The notes beneath the pieces were generated by a model that searched no databases, was not told the DNA's origin, and saw only the letters and a list, made by a program, of their open reading frames with translations. A program made the position numbers and the translations under genes. 64,000 nucleotides of DNA from a candidate division KSB1 bacterium (lineage in GTDB: Bacteria > Electryoneota > RPQS01). Shown piece by piece: positions 1 to 9,045 of the stretch (position 1 is the stretch's first letter; every line of letters begins with the position of its first letter). The stretch lies in the NCBI GenBank assembly GCA_016214895.1, contig JACRMR010000008.1, positions 62,001 to 126,000 on the forward strand, read 5' to 3'.

Positions 1-2
1 TG

Positions 3-1247
3 CGCGGGCGATACCGGTTTCACCTTGGACGGCGGATCGCGAGTACGATTTCCTATGGCGGATCGAGCGTACAGGCGAACTCGCAGATCGAGGCTCGCGG
101 CGCGCGTAATGAGCGTGAAGAAGGTGCGCTGACTCTGATGCAGGCGGACAGTTTTCGGACGGCGCTCAATCCGCGTTTGAGTTGTTATATACGTCGTGAT
201 CGGGAGCGCTGGAATTCGGCTTTTAACGCGCGAGAATTGGTGCGCGGCTGGCAGGTCTCGGCGGATGCAGACTATCGCGCGAACCGGCTCACGTTGATGC
301 ATGAGGGCAGCTATGCGGACCTGCGTTATCCGGGGATCGGCGACTATACCGAGACGACGCTCGACCTGCGCCTCGATGATCGCCTGGTCCTGGGTCGTGT
401 GAACTTGCAGGCGACCGCCGAAGCGCGGCGGGCCGATGTGTCATTTGTGGCGTCGGAAGCAGAGTTCGGTTGGCTGTCGAATGCCCGTGTGGAGGGCGAT
501 GTCGCGCTGTTGCAGGGCGTAAGTTTGACAGCGGCGACGGGTTACCATGAGCACGGCGCGCCGTCCGCATGGCGGGGTACCCGTTATCGCATTGCAGATC
601 GCCCGCTGCTGATCTCGCGAGAGTTTTCGGATCTGGATCGGTATTATGTTGCGCGGATCGACGGTCACGCGCCCGGCGGCATTGATCGCTTGTTGAATAG
701 CAGCGTCGGCGCTAAATGGATGCGGGGGACGGCAGAATTCGCGGTCCGGTTGCTCACGGTGGATCGGCGCGGCGCCTTCTCGAACCAGTTTGTACTGCGC
801 GGCGACACGGTCACGCTTGCGTATGCGCGCGGCGGCGATGCGGATCACCTGGGCGCGGCGAGCGATTTCGACATGCCGGTGAAATTCGGTGTTCGCGTGC
901 AGGGGTCGTGCTTTACCGAGCTCGATTCGCGGGAACCGGCGCGCGCACGGGAACTCCGGGGTATCGGCCGGGTGTATTTTGAGCGTGACTTCCTGACGGC
1001 TCCGTTGACGCTCCGCAGTCATCTTAGCTATGAGCATATCGGCAGGCGGCGGGCGGTTTCGGATATTGCGGATCAGCTGCTTGGGCCGACTCATCTGGTG
1101 GGTTTCCGGCTGTCGGCGACGATTCACGGCGTAACCTTGGTCTGGGGAGCGGACAATCTGTTGGCGCAGCACTATTATGTGATTCCGGGATACTTGATGA
1201 TCCGCAAGGAAGAATATCTTGGTGTGCAATGGAGACTGTGGCTGTGA
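3..1247 (+). CDS. TonB-dependent receptor-like outer-membrane barrel protein, 5' partial
   Basis: The reading frame is open back to the window edge, so this is the C-terminal 414 residues of a longer protein; the first internal ATG at 138 is not a convincing start. The visible part alternates short hydrophobic and aromatic strands with polar loops. It ends in an amphipathic strand finishing on leucine (EYLGVQWRLWL), as expected of an outer-membrane beta-barrel recognised by the BAM machinery. The stop overlaps the next receptor gene by 4 bp (GTGA), implying translational coupling. No plug domain or TonB box is visible because the N-terminus is outside the window. It could be a second TonB-dependent receptor or a plug-less porin. 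The substrate cannot be told from sequence. Confidence 0.6.
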   Translation, partial: RGRYRFHLGRRIASTISYGGSSVQANSQIEARGARNEREEGALTLMQADSFRTALNPRLSCYIRRDRERWNSAFNARELVRGWQVSADADYRANRLTLMHEGSYADLRYPGIGDYTETTLDLRLDDRLVLGRVNLQATAEARRADVSFVASEAEFGWLSNARVEGDVALLQGVSLTAATGYHEHGAPSAWRGTRYRIADRPLLISREFSDLDRYYVARIDGHAPGGIDRLLNSSVGAKWMRGTAEFAVRLLTVDRRGAFSNQFVLRGDTVTLAYARGGDADHLGAASDFDMPVKFGVRVQGSCFTELDSREPARARELRGIGRVYFERDFLTAPLTLRSHLSYEHIGRRRAVSDIADQLLGPTHLVGFRLSATIHGVTLVWGADNLLAQHYYVIPGYLMIRKEEYLGVQWRLWL

Positions 1248-3388
1248 GGCTGTTGTGGTACATGGCGGCGCTGCTCGCGCTATGGCAGGATGCGGTGCCG
1301 CAGACCGGATCGCGGTTGGTCATCAGCGTGTCCAATGAGCAGGGGGTCGCGGTGAGTTCGGCGACGGTAAGTCTGTTTTCGCATGGCGAGGCGATCAGTT
1401 CAGGGAGCGGACGCGCGGTATTTGACGAGCTGGCGGCCGGAGTGTATCCGGTTGAAGTGAGGTGTGCGGGCTACGCGGCGGGGGACACCGTGATCGAGGT
1501 CCGTGCCGGGGAGCAGGCGGAATGCGTGGTGCGTCTGCGAGCATTGTTCATTCTGCCCGTTGTTGAGGTGACCTCGGAGCGACCGGCGGGTGTAACGCGC
1601 AGATTTGGACGGCAAGCGATCGTACAGAGCGGAGCGCGGGATCTGGCCGGGTTTCTGCGAGCGGACGCCGGACTGGAAACTCGCGATGACGGCAGCGGGT
1701 CGGTGGGGGCGCGGATTGGCGGGTCGAATTCGAATCAGGTCCTGGTTGTCGTTGATGGGCAGCCGATCAACCGTGCGGGCGGCGGAGAATCAGATCTTAG
1801 CGCGGTGCCGCTTGCGGACATCGCGCAGATCGAGATAACGCGGGGCAGTCGGATCGAAAGCGGGAGTGACGGGATCGGCGGAGTGATCAACATTCAGACG
1901 CTGAGCGCGGCTGAGGGAGCCCGTACGTCGGCGACGCTGGCCACGGGTGAGACGGCCACGGAGCTGCGGGTTCAGCGCGGTGGAGCCTGGCGCGGACTGC
2001 GCGGGAAACTCACGTACAACCGCGAGGCGGGGTCACGGGAGTATGCCTATCGTTTGATGCCGGAGGATGGTTCGGGTCCGCTTGCTCCCCACGTCGGGCA
2101 GCAGTTTCGTCGTGAGAACAATGATTTGCGGCGGGATATCGTCCTGGGGAAGTTGGAATCGAATCCGGCGCGGCGCGCGCGCTGGGAATTGGGCGGATCG
2201 TTGGATTTGAGTGAGCGCGGGATGCCCGGGTATTTGGCGCCTGATCTGACGCCGCTGGCCCGGCAAGAGACCCGCTCGCTGCGGCTCAATCAGCGCACAT
2301 TTCATGACGCCGGGGCGTTCGACGCGGAAACTCGGCTATCGCTCCGGGAGGATGCTCAGGATTTCAGCGATCCCTCCGCGGCATATACGAAAGCAAGTCA
2401 TGACTGGAGCCGGGCAGCCGAAGGCGAAATCAAGGCGCAGGTGACTCGGGCATCGCTCCACGGGCGGAGCGGCATTCTGGCCGGATGGGATCGGCTTGAG
2501 AGCACGCAATTACGGGATGGTAGTGCGGACAGAACACGGGTCGCGGCGTGGGCGGAAGTGTCGGCCGCACGGTCGCTGGGTGGTCCGATTCCGATCCTGC
2601 CGCGGGCCGGGGCGCGACTGGAGCGCGTCGGCGCGGTGAATCTGTTCGGGCCGAAAGTGGGAATCAACGGCGGCGTTGCGAGAGTCATGACTTTCGATTT
2701 GCAGTGGGGTCGTTCGTACCGGACGCCGGAGTTTTACGCGCTATTCTGGGCGGACGATTTGGTCGCGAGCGGCAATCCGGATTTGCAATCGGAGGAATCC
2801 GAGGAGTGGATCGCGAGCCTGAGCGGTGGCTTGACGATCGCGGGTCATCTGAAATGGTCGGTGACGACCTCGGATCAACAGGTTGCGCAGATGATCATGT
2901 GGCGGCAGGGATTCGACGGCCGCTGGAAACCCGTGAATCTGGCGGCTGCTTCGGTACGCACGCTTGACCTGACAGTCGAGCATTCGTTGATCAGCGATCG
3001 GCTGAGCTGGCGCGGCGGCGTGGATTGGACTGAAGCCCGTAATCGGTCGGAAGATCGGACGACCACAGGCAAGTACCTTTCGCTGCGCGCGCCGAGGTCC
3101 GCGCGCTGCGGGCTGCGTGGTTTGTGGGACGGTGTTCAGGCCGCGGTGAACTACCGTTGGGTTGATCGGCGTCCGGCGACGGAATCGAACTCGAAGTGGT
3201 TAGCCGCCTATGAGCTGGTTGACGCACGTGTCGGTTACACTTGGAACGTCAGGCACACGCAGTTGGGTACGGCAATCGGCGCGGAGAATCTACTGAACCG
3301 AGATTTCCGGATCGTGCGATTTGCGCCGATGCCACTGCGAGAATTCTATCTGGAATTGAGCATTACGGAACTCGCGGGAGGCAAATGA
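1244..3388 (+). CDS. TonB-dependent receptor with carboxypeptidase-regulatory-like N-terminal domain
   Basis: A 714-residue outer-membrane active-transport receptor. After a hydrophobic signal peptide comes a carboxypeptidase-regulatory-like beta-sandwich (about 24-100), then a plug domain (about 125-222) with the typical LVVVDGQPIN and GSDGIGGVINI stretches, then a 22-strand-type barrel to the end. The GTG at 1244 is preferred as start: it overlaps the upstream stop as GTGA and has GGAG at 1231-1234 nine bases upstream. The ATG at 1229 is an alternative that adds five residues. The gene is followed without a gap by a secreted beta-propeller gene, so receptor and propeller probably act together. 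TonB receptors take up cobalamin, siderophores or glycans; which applies is not visible. Confidence 0.85.
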   Translation: MRLLWYMAALLALWQDAVPQTGSRLVISVSNEQGVAVSSATVSLFSHGEAISSGSGRAVFDELAAGVYPVEVRCAGYAAGDTVIEVRAGEQAECVVRLRALFILPVVEVTSERPAGVTRRFGRQAIVQSGARDLAGFLRADAGLETRDDGSGSVGARIGGSNSNQVLVVVDGQPINRAGGGESDLSAVPLADIAQIEITRGSRIESGSDGIGGVINIQTLSAAEGARTSATLATGETATELRVQRGGAWRGLRGKLTYNREAGSREYAYRLMPEDGSGPLAPHVGQQFRRENNDLRRDIVLGKLESNPARRARWELGGSLDLSERGMPGYLAPDLTPLARQETRSLRLNQRTFHDAGAFDAETRLSLREDAQDFSDPSAAYTKASHDWSRAAEGEIKAQVTRASLHGRSGILAGWDRLESTQLRDGSADRTRVAAWAEVSAARSLGGPIPILPRAGARLERVGAVNLFGPKVGINGGVARVMTFDLQWGRSYRTPEFYALFWADDLVASGNPDLQSEESEEWIASLSGGLTIAGHLKWSVTTSDQQVAQMIMWRQGFDGRWKPVNLAAASVRTLDLTVEHSLISDRLSWRGGVDWTEARNRSEDRTTTGKYLSLRAPRSARCGLRGLWDGVQAAVNYRWVDRRPATESNSKWLAAYELVDARVGYTWNVRHTQLGTAIGAENLLNRDFRIVRFAPMPLREFYLELSITELAGGK

Positions 3389-4650
3389 TGAACTGGCTGA
3401 TCGTATTGGTTGCAGGGTTGACTTGCATAGGCGTCGCGGCGGCGGACGAGTGGATCTACGTCGTGCAGCAACTTGACGAGACGCTGGGACTGGTCCGCCT
3501 GCCCGGCGCGACCGGGACGGTGGAACCCCTTGGCGCGCTGTGCAATGGGATTACGCAGGTGGGAAGCGCTTTGTACGTGACGAACGCCACGAGCCTGCAG
3601 GAGATCATCGGCGACGAGACGCAGCGGGACATGGCGTTGCCGGGCTGCGGCGGGCCGTGGGCATCGGCGCCATTGAACAGCGACACGCTGGCAGTGAGCT
3701 GTTCTACCAGCGACCGCGTGGCGCTGCTGCGGTTGTCCACGGGAACGGTGGTTGGCCAGCTTGAAGTCGGGAACGCACCGGAAGGGTTGCTCGTGCACGG
3801 TGACAACCTATTGGTGACGCTCACGCGGCTTGAGTGGCCGGACTACGGACCGGGTGTGGTCATGGTGTACAATCGTCATACACTCGCGCTCGTGGACAGC
3901 ATTCAAGTTGGAACAAATCCGCAGGCCATGGCGGTGGATCAGCGCGGCCGATTGCACATCGTTTGCACGGGAAATTACGGGGATATTCCGGGACAGATCA
4001 ACGTGGTGGACGCGACAACGTTCGCGGAAATCTCTGTTCTGCCGACGGGTGGGACACCGGCGGATGTGGCAATCGGGGTCACTTACGCTTATGTGGCGGC
4101 GGGTGGTTGGGGTGACCACGGGCATGTCTATCGGTACACAATAGAAGACTTGCAGATTGTGAACGGGGCGGACAATCCTTTGCTCGTGGGCTCGGGCGTG
4201 TCGGACATTTGCGTGACGATCGGAGAAACTTGGGTAGTGAGCTGTTTCATGACGGATCATGTGGAACAACGCACTGCCGACGGCTTGCTACTGGGGACCT
4301 ATGACGTTGGCGACGGTCCGGGGAACATGGTCTATGGGTATTCCTTCGATGCACCGGAACCGCCCACGGTGTCATGGGCGGCTGATCCCGGTTTGACGAA
4401 AGCGTATCCCAATCCTTTCAATTCGGCGGTCACTTTGCGGTGGGACCTTCCACTCCGGGACTTGTCATCTATGTTGATTTACAACGCGTTAGGTAGGATT
4501 GTGGATAGGTTGACGGTGGGGGCGGGAATGACGTCAGTTTCGTGGGTACCCCGGGGGGGGACGCTAAGTAACGGAAGTTCAGGCGTTTACTTTGCCTCTT
4601 GGGGTGGGTCAGTTGGGGGGCCGCCATTACGCATTGTCTATTTGAAATAG
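3385..4650 (+). CDS. Secreted YncE-like beta-propeller protein with T9SS type A-like sorting domain
   Basis: A 421-residue exported protein. It has a signal peptide (about 1-20), then repeated propeller blades with motifs such as GNAPEGL and GTNPQAMAVD, and a C-terminal domain from about residue 335 beginning YPNPFNSAV and containing SGVYFA. That is the usual pattern of type A sorting domains of type IX secretion. The ATG at 3385 overlaps the receptor stop and is preceded by GGGAGG; the longer frame from 3241 would lack a signal peptide. Known parallel: in Bacteroides, the surface propeller BtuG (YncE/DUF5074-like) is encoded with the cobalamin receptor BtuB and captures the vitamin. A similar capture role here is inference. 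Last gene of its unit; a terminator follows. Confidence 0.75.
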   Translation: MMNWLIVLVAGLTCIGVAAADEWIYVVQQLDETLGLVRLPGATGTVEPLGALCNGITQVGSALYVTNATSLQEIIGDETQRDMALPGCGGPWASAPLNSDTLAVSCSTSDRVALLRLSTGTVVGQLEVGNAPEGLLVHGDNLLVTLTRLEWPDYGPGVVMVYNRHTLALVDSIQVGTNPQAMAVDQRGRLHIVCTGNYGDIPGQINVVDATTFAEISVLPTGGTPADVAIGVTYAYVAAGGWGDHGHVYRYTIEDLQIVNGADNPLLVGSGVSDICVTIGETWVVSCFMTDHVEQRTADGLLLGTYDVGDGPGNMVYGYSFDAPEPPTVSWAADPGLTKAYPNPFNSAVTLRWDLPLRDLSSMLIYNALGRIVDRLTVGAGMTSVSWVPRGGTLSNGSSGVYFASWGGSVGGPPLRIVYLK

Positions 4651-4659
4651 CTGAACTTA

Positions 4660-4687
4660 GGGGGCCTTGAGCGGGCCCTTTTTGTTT
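4660..4687 (+). terminator. Rho-independent terminator
   Basis: GGGCC at 4662-4666 pairs with GGCCC at 4674-4678 around a 7-base loop and is followed directly by five T residues (4679-4683). It lies 10 bases after the propeller gene and immediately before the trpS promoter, so it separates the two units. Confidence 0.75.
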
Positions 4688-4714
4688 GCTATTTTGGCGA
4701 AAATAGTGTATCAT
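4686..4714 (+). promoter_or_regulatory. Predicted trpS promoter
   Basis: TTGCTA (4686-4691), a 17-bp spacer, then TATCAT (4709-4714). It sits between the terminator and trpS with the expected start site near 4721, about 30 bases before the ATG. The same 17-bp spacing recurs at the other unit boundaries in this window. A Bacteroidetes-like reading (TTTG at 4685, TA..TTTG at 4709-4717) is also possible. Confidence 0.55.
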
Positions 4715-4750
4715 TTGGTTTATCCTGAAATCGATGCACTTACCTCTGCG

Positions 4751-5746
4751 ATGACGATTCCCCGCCGCCTACTATCCGGAATGCGACCGACCGGCCGCCT
4801 GCACTTGGGGAACTACGTGGGGGCACTCGAGAATTGGGTACGATTGCAGGAGCAGTATCAGAGTCATTTCCTGGTGGCGGACTGGCACGCGCTGACGACC
4901 GACTTGGAGGGGACTCGAGAATATGCCGCGAACACGCGCGAGATGGTGATTGACTGGATCGCGGCGGGAATCGATCCCGTCCGTAGTCCGATTTTCGTGC
5001 AGTCGCAGGTCAAGCAGCATGCGGAGCTGCATTTGATTTTCAGTATGCTGATCACGACGGCGCGGCTGGAGCGGAATCCGACGTTAAAGGACCAGGTGCG
5101 CGACCTTGATTTGGAGACCCGACTGAGTGTCGGACATCTCGCGTACCCCGTGCTGCAATCGGCGGACATTCTGATCTACAAAGGCGACGTGGTACCGGTG
5201 GGTGAGGACCAGTTGCCGCATGTAGAAGTTACGCGTGAGCTGGCACGTCGGTTCAACAACGTGTACTGCCCTCAGCAGCCGATCTTTCCGGAGCCGGATC
5301 CGCTGGTGACGGAATTCCCGCGTCTGCCGGGCCTGGACGGCAACAAGATGTCGAAATCGCTGGGCAATACGATCCAGCTCGCGGATGCTCCGGACGAGGT
5401 GCGGGGGAAGTTGCGGAGGGCGATCACGGATCCGCAGAAGATTCGGAAGGGCGATCCGGGGCGTCCGGACGTTTGCCTCGTGTTTACGTACCACAAGAAG
5501 TTCAATGCCGATGCCACGTCGGAGATTCGCAGCGGGTGCGAGAGCGGCGCGTTGGGATGTGTGGAGTGCAAGCAGCGCTGCGCGGATCGGATTGCGTCGC
5601 ACTTGGAGCCGATCCGGGTGAAGCGGGCGGAGATCGAAAGCAAGCCGGGCCTGATCGACGAGATTCTGGCCGACGGAAATTCCCGCGCGCGAAGCATTGC
5701 CGCGGCGACGATGGACGAGGTACATGCCGCGATGGGGTTCGGATGA
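4751..5746 (+). CDS. trpS: Tryptophanyl-tRNA synthetase
   Basis: Charges tRNA-Trp with tryptophan in the cytoplasm. The class I signatures are intact: HLGN at residues 18-21 (HIGH motif) and KMSKS at 199-203. The 331-residue length is normal for bacterial TrpS. The C-terminal part has several cysteines (ELG-like stretch with CxxC near residues 275-280), which is seen in TrpS from various anaerobes. The ATG at 4751 places the HIGH loop at the usual position. An upstream in-frame ATG at 4667 lies inside the terminator and before the promoter, so it is rejected. First gene of a long unit; its stop overlaps scpA by ATGA. Confidence 0.95.
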   Translation: MTIPRRLLSGMRPTGRLHLGNYVGALENWVRLQEQYQSHFLVADWHALTTDLEGTREYAANTREMVIDWIAAGIDPVRSPIFVQSQVKQHAELHLIFSMLITTARLERNPTLKDQVRDLDLETRLSVGHLAYPVLQSADILIYKGDVVPVGEDQLPHVEVTRELARRFNNVYCPQQPIFPEPDPLVTEFPRLPGLDGNKMSKSLGNTIQLADAPDEVRGKLRRAITDPQKIRKGDPGRPDVCLVFTYHKKFNADATSEIRSGCESGALGCVECKQRCADRIASHLEPIRVKRAEIESKPGLIDEILADGNSRARSIAAATMDEVHAAMGFG

Positions 5747-6483
5747 GCGCCTGGCAGGTCAAGCTCCCGCGTTTTGAAGGGCCGCTGGATTTGCTGCTCT
5801 TTCTCGTGTCGCGGCAGGAGTACGACATATCGGATCTGCCGATGGCGGAGATCACAGAGTCGTATCTCGGGGTCGTTGACGCGATTGGGATTGAGGATCT
5901 GGAGGACGCTGGCGAGTATCTATTAATGGCCGCGACGTTGCTGTCGATCAAGGCCAAGCTGTTGCTGCCGCGTCCACCGCAGCTCGGCGAAGAGGAAGTC
6001 GAGGATCCGCGGCGCGAGCTGGCAAATCGCCTCTTGCTTTACCAGAAGGTCAAAGAGGAAGCGGCACGATTCGGACGGCGCGAAGACGAGATGCTGGAGC
6101 GTTGGGAGATCGGCTATACGCCGGTGCCCGCCGCCGCGGAGCCCAGTCCGGACGAGATGCTGGTACCGATGACGATTTACGATTTGTCGCGGGCGATCGA
6201 AGAGCTGCTGATGAATCGTGAATCGCGGACGTTTCATCAGGTCAAGCTGCATCGGATATCCCTTGAGGAACGCATGCGTTGGGTCGTTGACCTGGTCGCG
6301 GAGCTGGAACGCTTTGGCTTGTTGCACACCATGCAAACCGAGCGGGAGCGGATGATCTGGGTGGTGACGTTGCTGGCGATCCTGGAACTGGCGAAGCGGC
6401 AGCGGATTCACGTGGATCAGAACGAGGCATTTGCGGAGATTTATGTTTCCGGGGCACAGGTCCCGGAGGTTGAGGCCGCATAG
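5743..6483 (+). CDS. scpA: Segregation and condensation protein A (kleisin)
   Basis: ScpA bridges the two heads of the SMC dimer and helps compact and segregate the chromosome. The 246-residue protein has the typical N-terminal FEGPLDLLLFL segment, the YLLMAATLLSIKAKLLLP helix that contacts the SMC neck, a charged middle region, and a C-terminal winged-helix part (about 160-240) that binds the SMC head. The ATG at 5743 overlaps the trpS stop by 4 bp. scpB follows after one base. The partner smc is also in this window, 39 kb downstream. Confidence 0.93.
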   Translation: MSAWQVKLPRFEGPLDLLLFLVSRQEYDISDLPMAEITESYLGVVDAIGIEDLEDAGEYLLMAATLLSIKAKLLLPRPPQLGEEEVEDPRRELANRLLLYQKVKEEAARFGRREDEMLERWEIGYTPVPAAAEPSPDEMLVPMTIYDLSRAIEELLMNRESRTFHQVKLHRISLEERMRWVVDLVAELERFGLLHTMQTERERMIWVVTLLAILELAKRQRIHVDQNEAFAEIYVSGAQVPEVEAA

Positions 6484-6484
6484 G

Positions 6485-7345
6485 TTGGCAAAGAAGCAGC
6501 GCAAGATAAACGAAGACGAGCAGGCCCTGCCGCTCGATGGACTCCCTGAGGACGGCGAATCGCTGCTGAACGCGGAAGGCGCGCCGGAGCCGGAGCAAGT
6601 CGAGGTTAATCTTCGCGACGACCACGAGTTTCTGAAGGCCGTGACGGAGTCGATGCTCTTTTCGTCGCGGGAGCCGTTGACGGAGGAGCAATACAACTCG
6701 GTGATCGGTGTTCGCAATCGGGGGAAGTTGCCGGAATTTGTAAGGCAATTGAATATCGAGTACGCGCAGACGGGTCGCGCGTTCGAGATTTTGCACGTGG
6801 CGGGGGGCTACCAGTTTTTTACGAAGCCGGACTATTCGGGCGCACTCAAGAAGCTGTCGGTGGAGCGCAATCGCGCGCGGGTATCGCGGGCGGCGCTGGA
6901 AACGCTGGCGGTGGTGGCGTTTCGCGGTCCGGTTACGCGGATTGAGATAGACGACATTCGCGGAGTGGATTCCGGCGGGGTGCTTAGAACGCTGTTGGAT
7001 CGTCACTTGGTCGCGGTGAAGGGTCGCGCGAATATCGTGGGCAAGCCGCTGTTGTACGAGACGACTGCTGAATTCCTGAAGCATTTTGGACTTTCTTCCC
7101 TGACTGACCTGCCACGGGACAGCGAACTCACACGGGAGTGGGGACGCTTGCAGGAGCTGGGGGGGCGAGACACGCAGACGGAATTCGCCGCCGACGTTGA
7201 TGGCGGGTCGGCGGCGGCGGGGATTCCTCCGCTGGCTGATCTGTCGGAAGTGTTGCCGGCGGCGGGCAGGACGAACGGTCATCATCACGCGCATCCGCCG
7301 ACTGACGGGGATGCCGCTCCCGACGAAGGAGATTCAGGGCAATGA
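6485..7345 (+). CDS. scpB: Segregation and condensation protein B
   Basis: ScpB dimers bind the central part of ScpA in the SMC-ScpAB condensin. The 286-residue protein has two winged-helix domains (about 45-205) containing LTEEQYNSVI, the conserved SRAALETLAVVAFRGPVTR region and GKPLLYETTAEFLKHFGL. It ends in an unusual low-complexity acidic, Ala- and His-rich tail of about 60 residues. The start is TTG at 6485, directly after the scpA stop and with GAGG at 6472-6475 upstream; the product then begins MAKKQRK. An upstream ATG at 6431 would overlap scpA by 53 bp and adds nonconserved Arg-rich sequence. The stop overlaps the following dehydrogenase gene by ATGA. Confidence 0.9.
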   Translation: MAKKQRKINEDEQALPLDGLPEDGESLLNAEGAPEPEQVEVNLRDDHEFLKAVTESMLFSSREPLTEEQYNSVIGVRNRGKLPEFVRQLNIEYAQTGRAFEILHVAGGYQFFTKPDYSGALKKLSVERNRARVSRAALETLAVVAFRGPVTRIEIDDIRGVDSGGVLRTLLDRHLVAVKGRANIVGKPLLYETTAEFLKHFGLSSLTDLPRDSELTREWGRLQELGGRDTQTEFAADVDGGSAAAGIPPLADLSEVLPAAGRTNGHHHAHPPTDGDAAPDEGDSGQ

Positions 7346-9045
7346 TGCTACGGAACTCAAAGATATTGGTTCTGGGCGGTTTTGGTTTGGTGGGGATGGC
7401 GGTCTGCCGCAAGTTATTGGCGCGCGGGCCGAAGGCACTGGTGGTATTGTCGTTGAAGCAGCAGGAATCCGAAGCCGCCTGCAAAGAGCTGGCGGCGAGC
7501 TATCCGCATGTTCAGTTGATTCCGGTGTGGGGCGATATTTTCGTTCGCGAGAGCCTGAAGGATATTCCCCGGTCGGAGATCATGTCCAATGATCGTTATC
7601 GCGCCGAATTCATCGAGGATTTCTGGGAGAAGCCATCGCCGGAGCGGCTGCGGACGTTCTATCTGCACCGCTTGATCAGCGAGCACAAACCGGACCTGAT
7701 TGTGGATTCGGTGAATTCCGCGACCGGGCTGGCCTATCAGGACTTGTACAGCGCGTACTATGACATGCGCAACATGCTCCAGTCGTTCGATCAGGGCAAG
7801 GTGACGGCGACGGATCTTGAGAGCCAGATGTCGCGGTTTGTCGGCACGGTGTATATGCCGCAGTTGCTTCGGCATATTCAGGTGCTGGTTGACGCGACGA
7901 TGACGGCGAAGACGCACACGTACGTCAAGGTCGGCACGACCGGGACGGGCGGCATGGGGTTCAATATTCCCTATACGCACGCGGAAGACAAGCCGTCGGG
8001 TCAGTTGTTGGCGAAATCCGCGGTGGCCGGCGCGCACAGCATGCTCCTGTTTCTGATGGCGCGGACGCCGGGCTGTCCGTACGTGAAAGAGGTCAAACCG
8101 GCGGCGGCGATTGCGTGGAAGCGGATTGCCTACGGGGAAGTGATGAAAGGCGGGCGTCCGATTCCATTGTTTGATTGCCCACCGGACGCGGCGGAAGCGC
8201 TGAATCAGACCTTTCAGCGGGTGACGAACGGAGTTGGGCGACCGTTGGGCGAGAATCTCAAGTCGGTGTTCATCGACACGGGGGAGAACGGGATCTTCTC
8301 GACGGATGAGTTTTTCACGATTACGGCTTCCGAGCAGATGGAGTTTGTGACGCCGGAGGAGATCGCGCAGGCGGTGCTGTGGGAGATCGAAGGCGGCAAC
8401 ACCGGACTTGACGTGATTGGCGCGCTGGATTCGGTTTCGATGGGGCCGTCGTACCGTGCGGGCATCTTGCGCAGCGCGGCCTTGGACGAGATGGCGCGGT
8501 TGCAGCGGGAGAATGGCGTCACCAGTATCGCGTTCGAAATGTTGGGGCCGCCGCATCTTTCCAAGTTGCTCTACGAGGCGCACCTGATTAAGCTTGCTTA
8601 TCCGAATCCAAGTTCGGTTCAGCGGGACACGCCGGAGGTCGTGGCAACCAAGGTGTGGGACGTGGTCTGCGCGGACGCGAAACTGCGCGCGACGATCATT
8701 TCGATCGGAGTTCCGATCTTACTGCCGGACGGCAAGCGGATCTTGCGGGCCCCGGAGGTCAAGATTCCGGCCTATGCCGGGAGCAATGAGCTGCGGATTG
8801 AGGCGACGTCGGTCGATGAGTGGGCGGACAAGGGTTGGATCGACTTGCGGCCGTCGAATATGGAGCGCTGGCAGCGGCGAATTGACGACTTTTTTGTCGC
8901 GGGGCACGAGGATGCAGCGCGCGACACCTCATCGGCGTTTCCGTGGGAGCGTCGTGCACAAGGCGACCGGGACGAGCATTTTGCCGGCCGCATCGTCACC
9001 CACATCTTCATCAATGAGGAGAAGGGCGAGCGAATTAAGTCGTGA
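7342..9045 (+). CDS. Uncharacterised NAD(P)-binding Rossmann-fold dehydrogenase/epimerase-like protein
   Basis: A 567-residue cytoplasmic protein whose N-terminus carries a nucleotide-binding beta-alpha-beta turn (ILVLGGFGLVGMAV, about 8-21) typical of SDR/epimerase folds. It is about twice as long as a normal SDR. The middle retains sequence reminiscent of an SDR active-site region (VKVGTTGTGG near 195, then a Tyr and a downstream Lys), but I cannot assign a catalytic triad. The C-terminal 250 residues match no domain I recognise. It overlaps scpB by 4 bp and cmk by about 1-4 bp, so it is co-translated with chromosome-segregation and nucleotide genes. No signal peptide or membrane segment is seen. 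Substrate unknown. Confidence 0.6.
   Translation: MMLRNSKILVLGGFGLVGMAVCRKLLARGPKALVVLSLKQQESEAACKELAASYPHVQLIPVWGDIFVRESLKDIPRSEIMSNDRYRAEFIEDFWEKPSPERLRTFYLHRLISEHKPDLIVDSVNSATGLAYQDLYSAYYDMRNMLQSFDQGKVTATDLESQMSRFVGTVYMPQLLRHIQVLVDATMTAKTHTYVKVGTTGTGGMGFNIPYTHAEDKPSGQLLAKSAVAGAHSMLLFLMARTPGCPYVKEVKPAAAIAWKRIAYGEVMKGGRPIPLFDCPPDAAEALNQTFQRVTNGVGRPLGENLKSVFIDTGENGIFSTDEFFTITASEQMEFVTPEEIAQAVLWEIEGGNTGLDVIGALDSVSMGPSYRAGILRSAALDEMARLQRENGVTSIAFEMLGPPHLSKLLYEAHLIKLAYPNPSSVQRDTPEVVATKVWDVVCADAKLRATIISIGVPILLPDGKRILRAPEVKIPAYAGSNELRIEATSVDEWADKGWIDLRPSNMERWQRRIDDFFVAGHEDAARDTSSAFPWERRAQGDRDEHFAGRIVTHIFINEEKGERIKS

Noticed and set aside
4553-4560. G8 tract in the propeller gene, with G9 at 60025-60033 and G8 at 61494-61501, as possible phase-variation sites
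   Set aside because: With about 32 percent G on this strand, several runs of eight or more are expected by chance in 64 kb, and similar shorter runs occur in housekeeping genes such as guaB and cdsA.
5473-5742. Longer scpA start inside trpS
   Set aside because: It would overlap trpS by about 270 bp. The ATG at 5743 gives the standard ScpA N-terminus and a 4-bp overlap.
7414-8583. 389-codon ORF on the minus strand
   Set aside because: It lies wholly inside the dehydrogenase gene. Its product is Arg/His-rich low-complexity sequence, as expected of antisense frames in GC-rich DNA.
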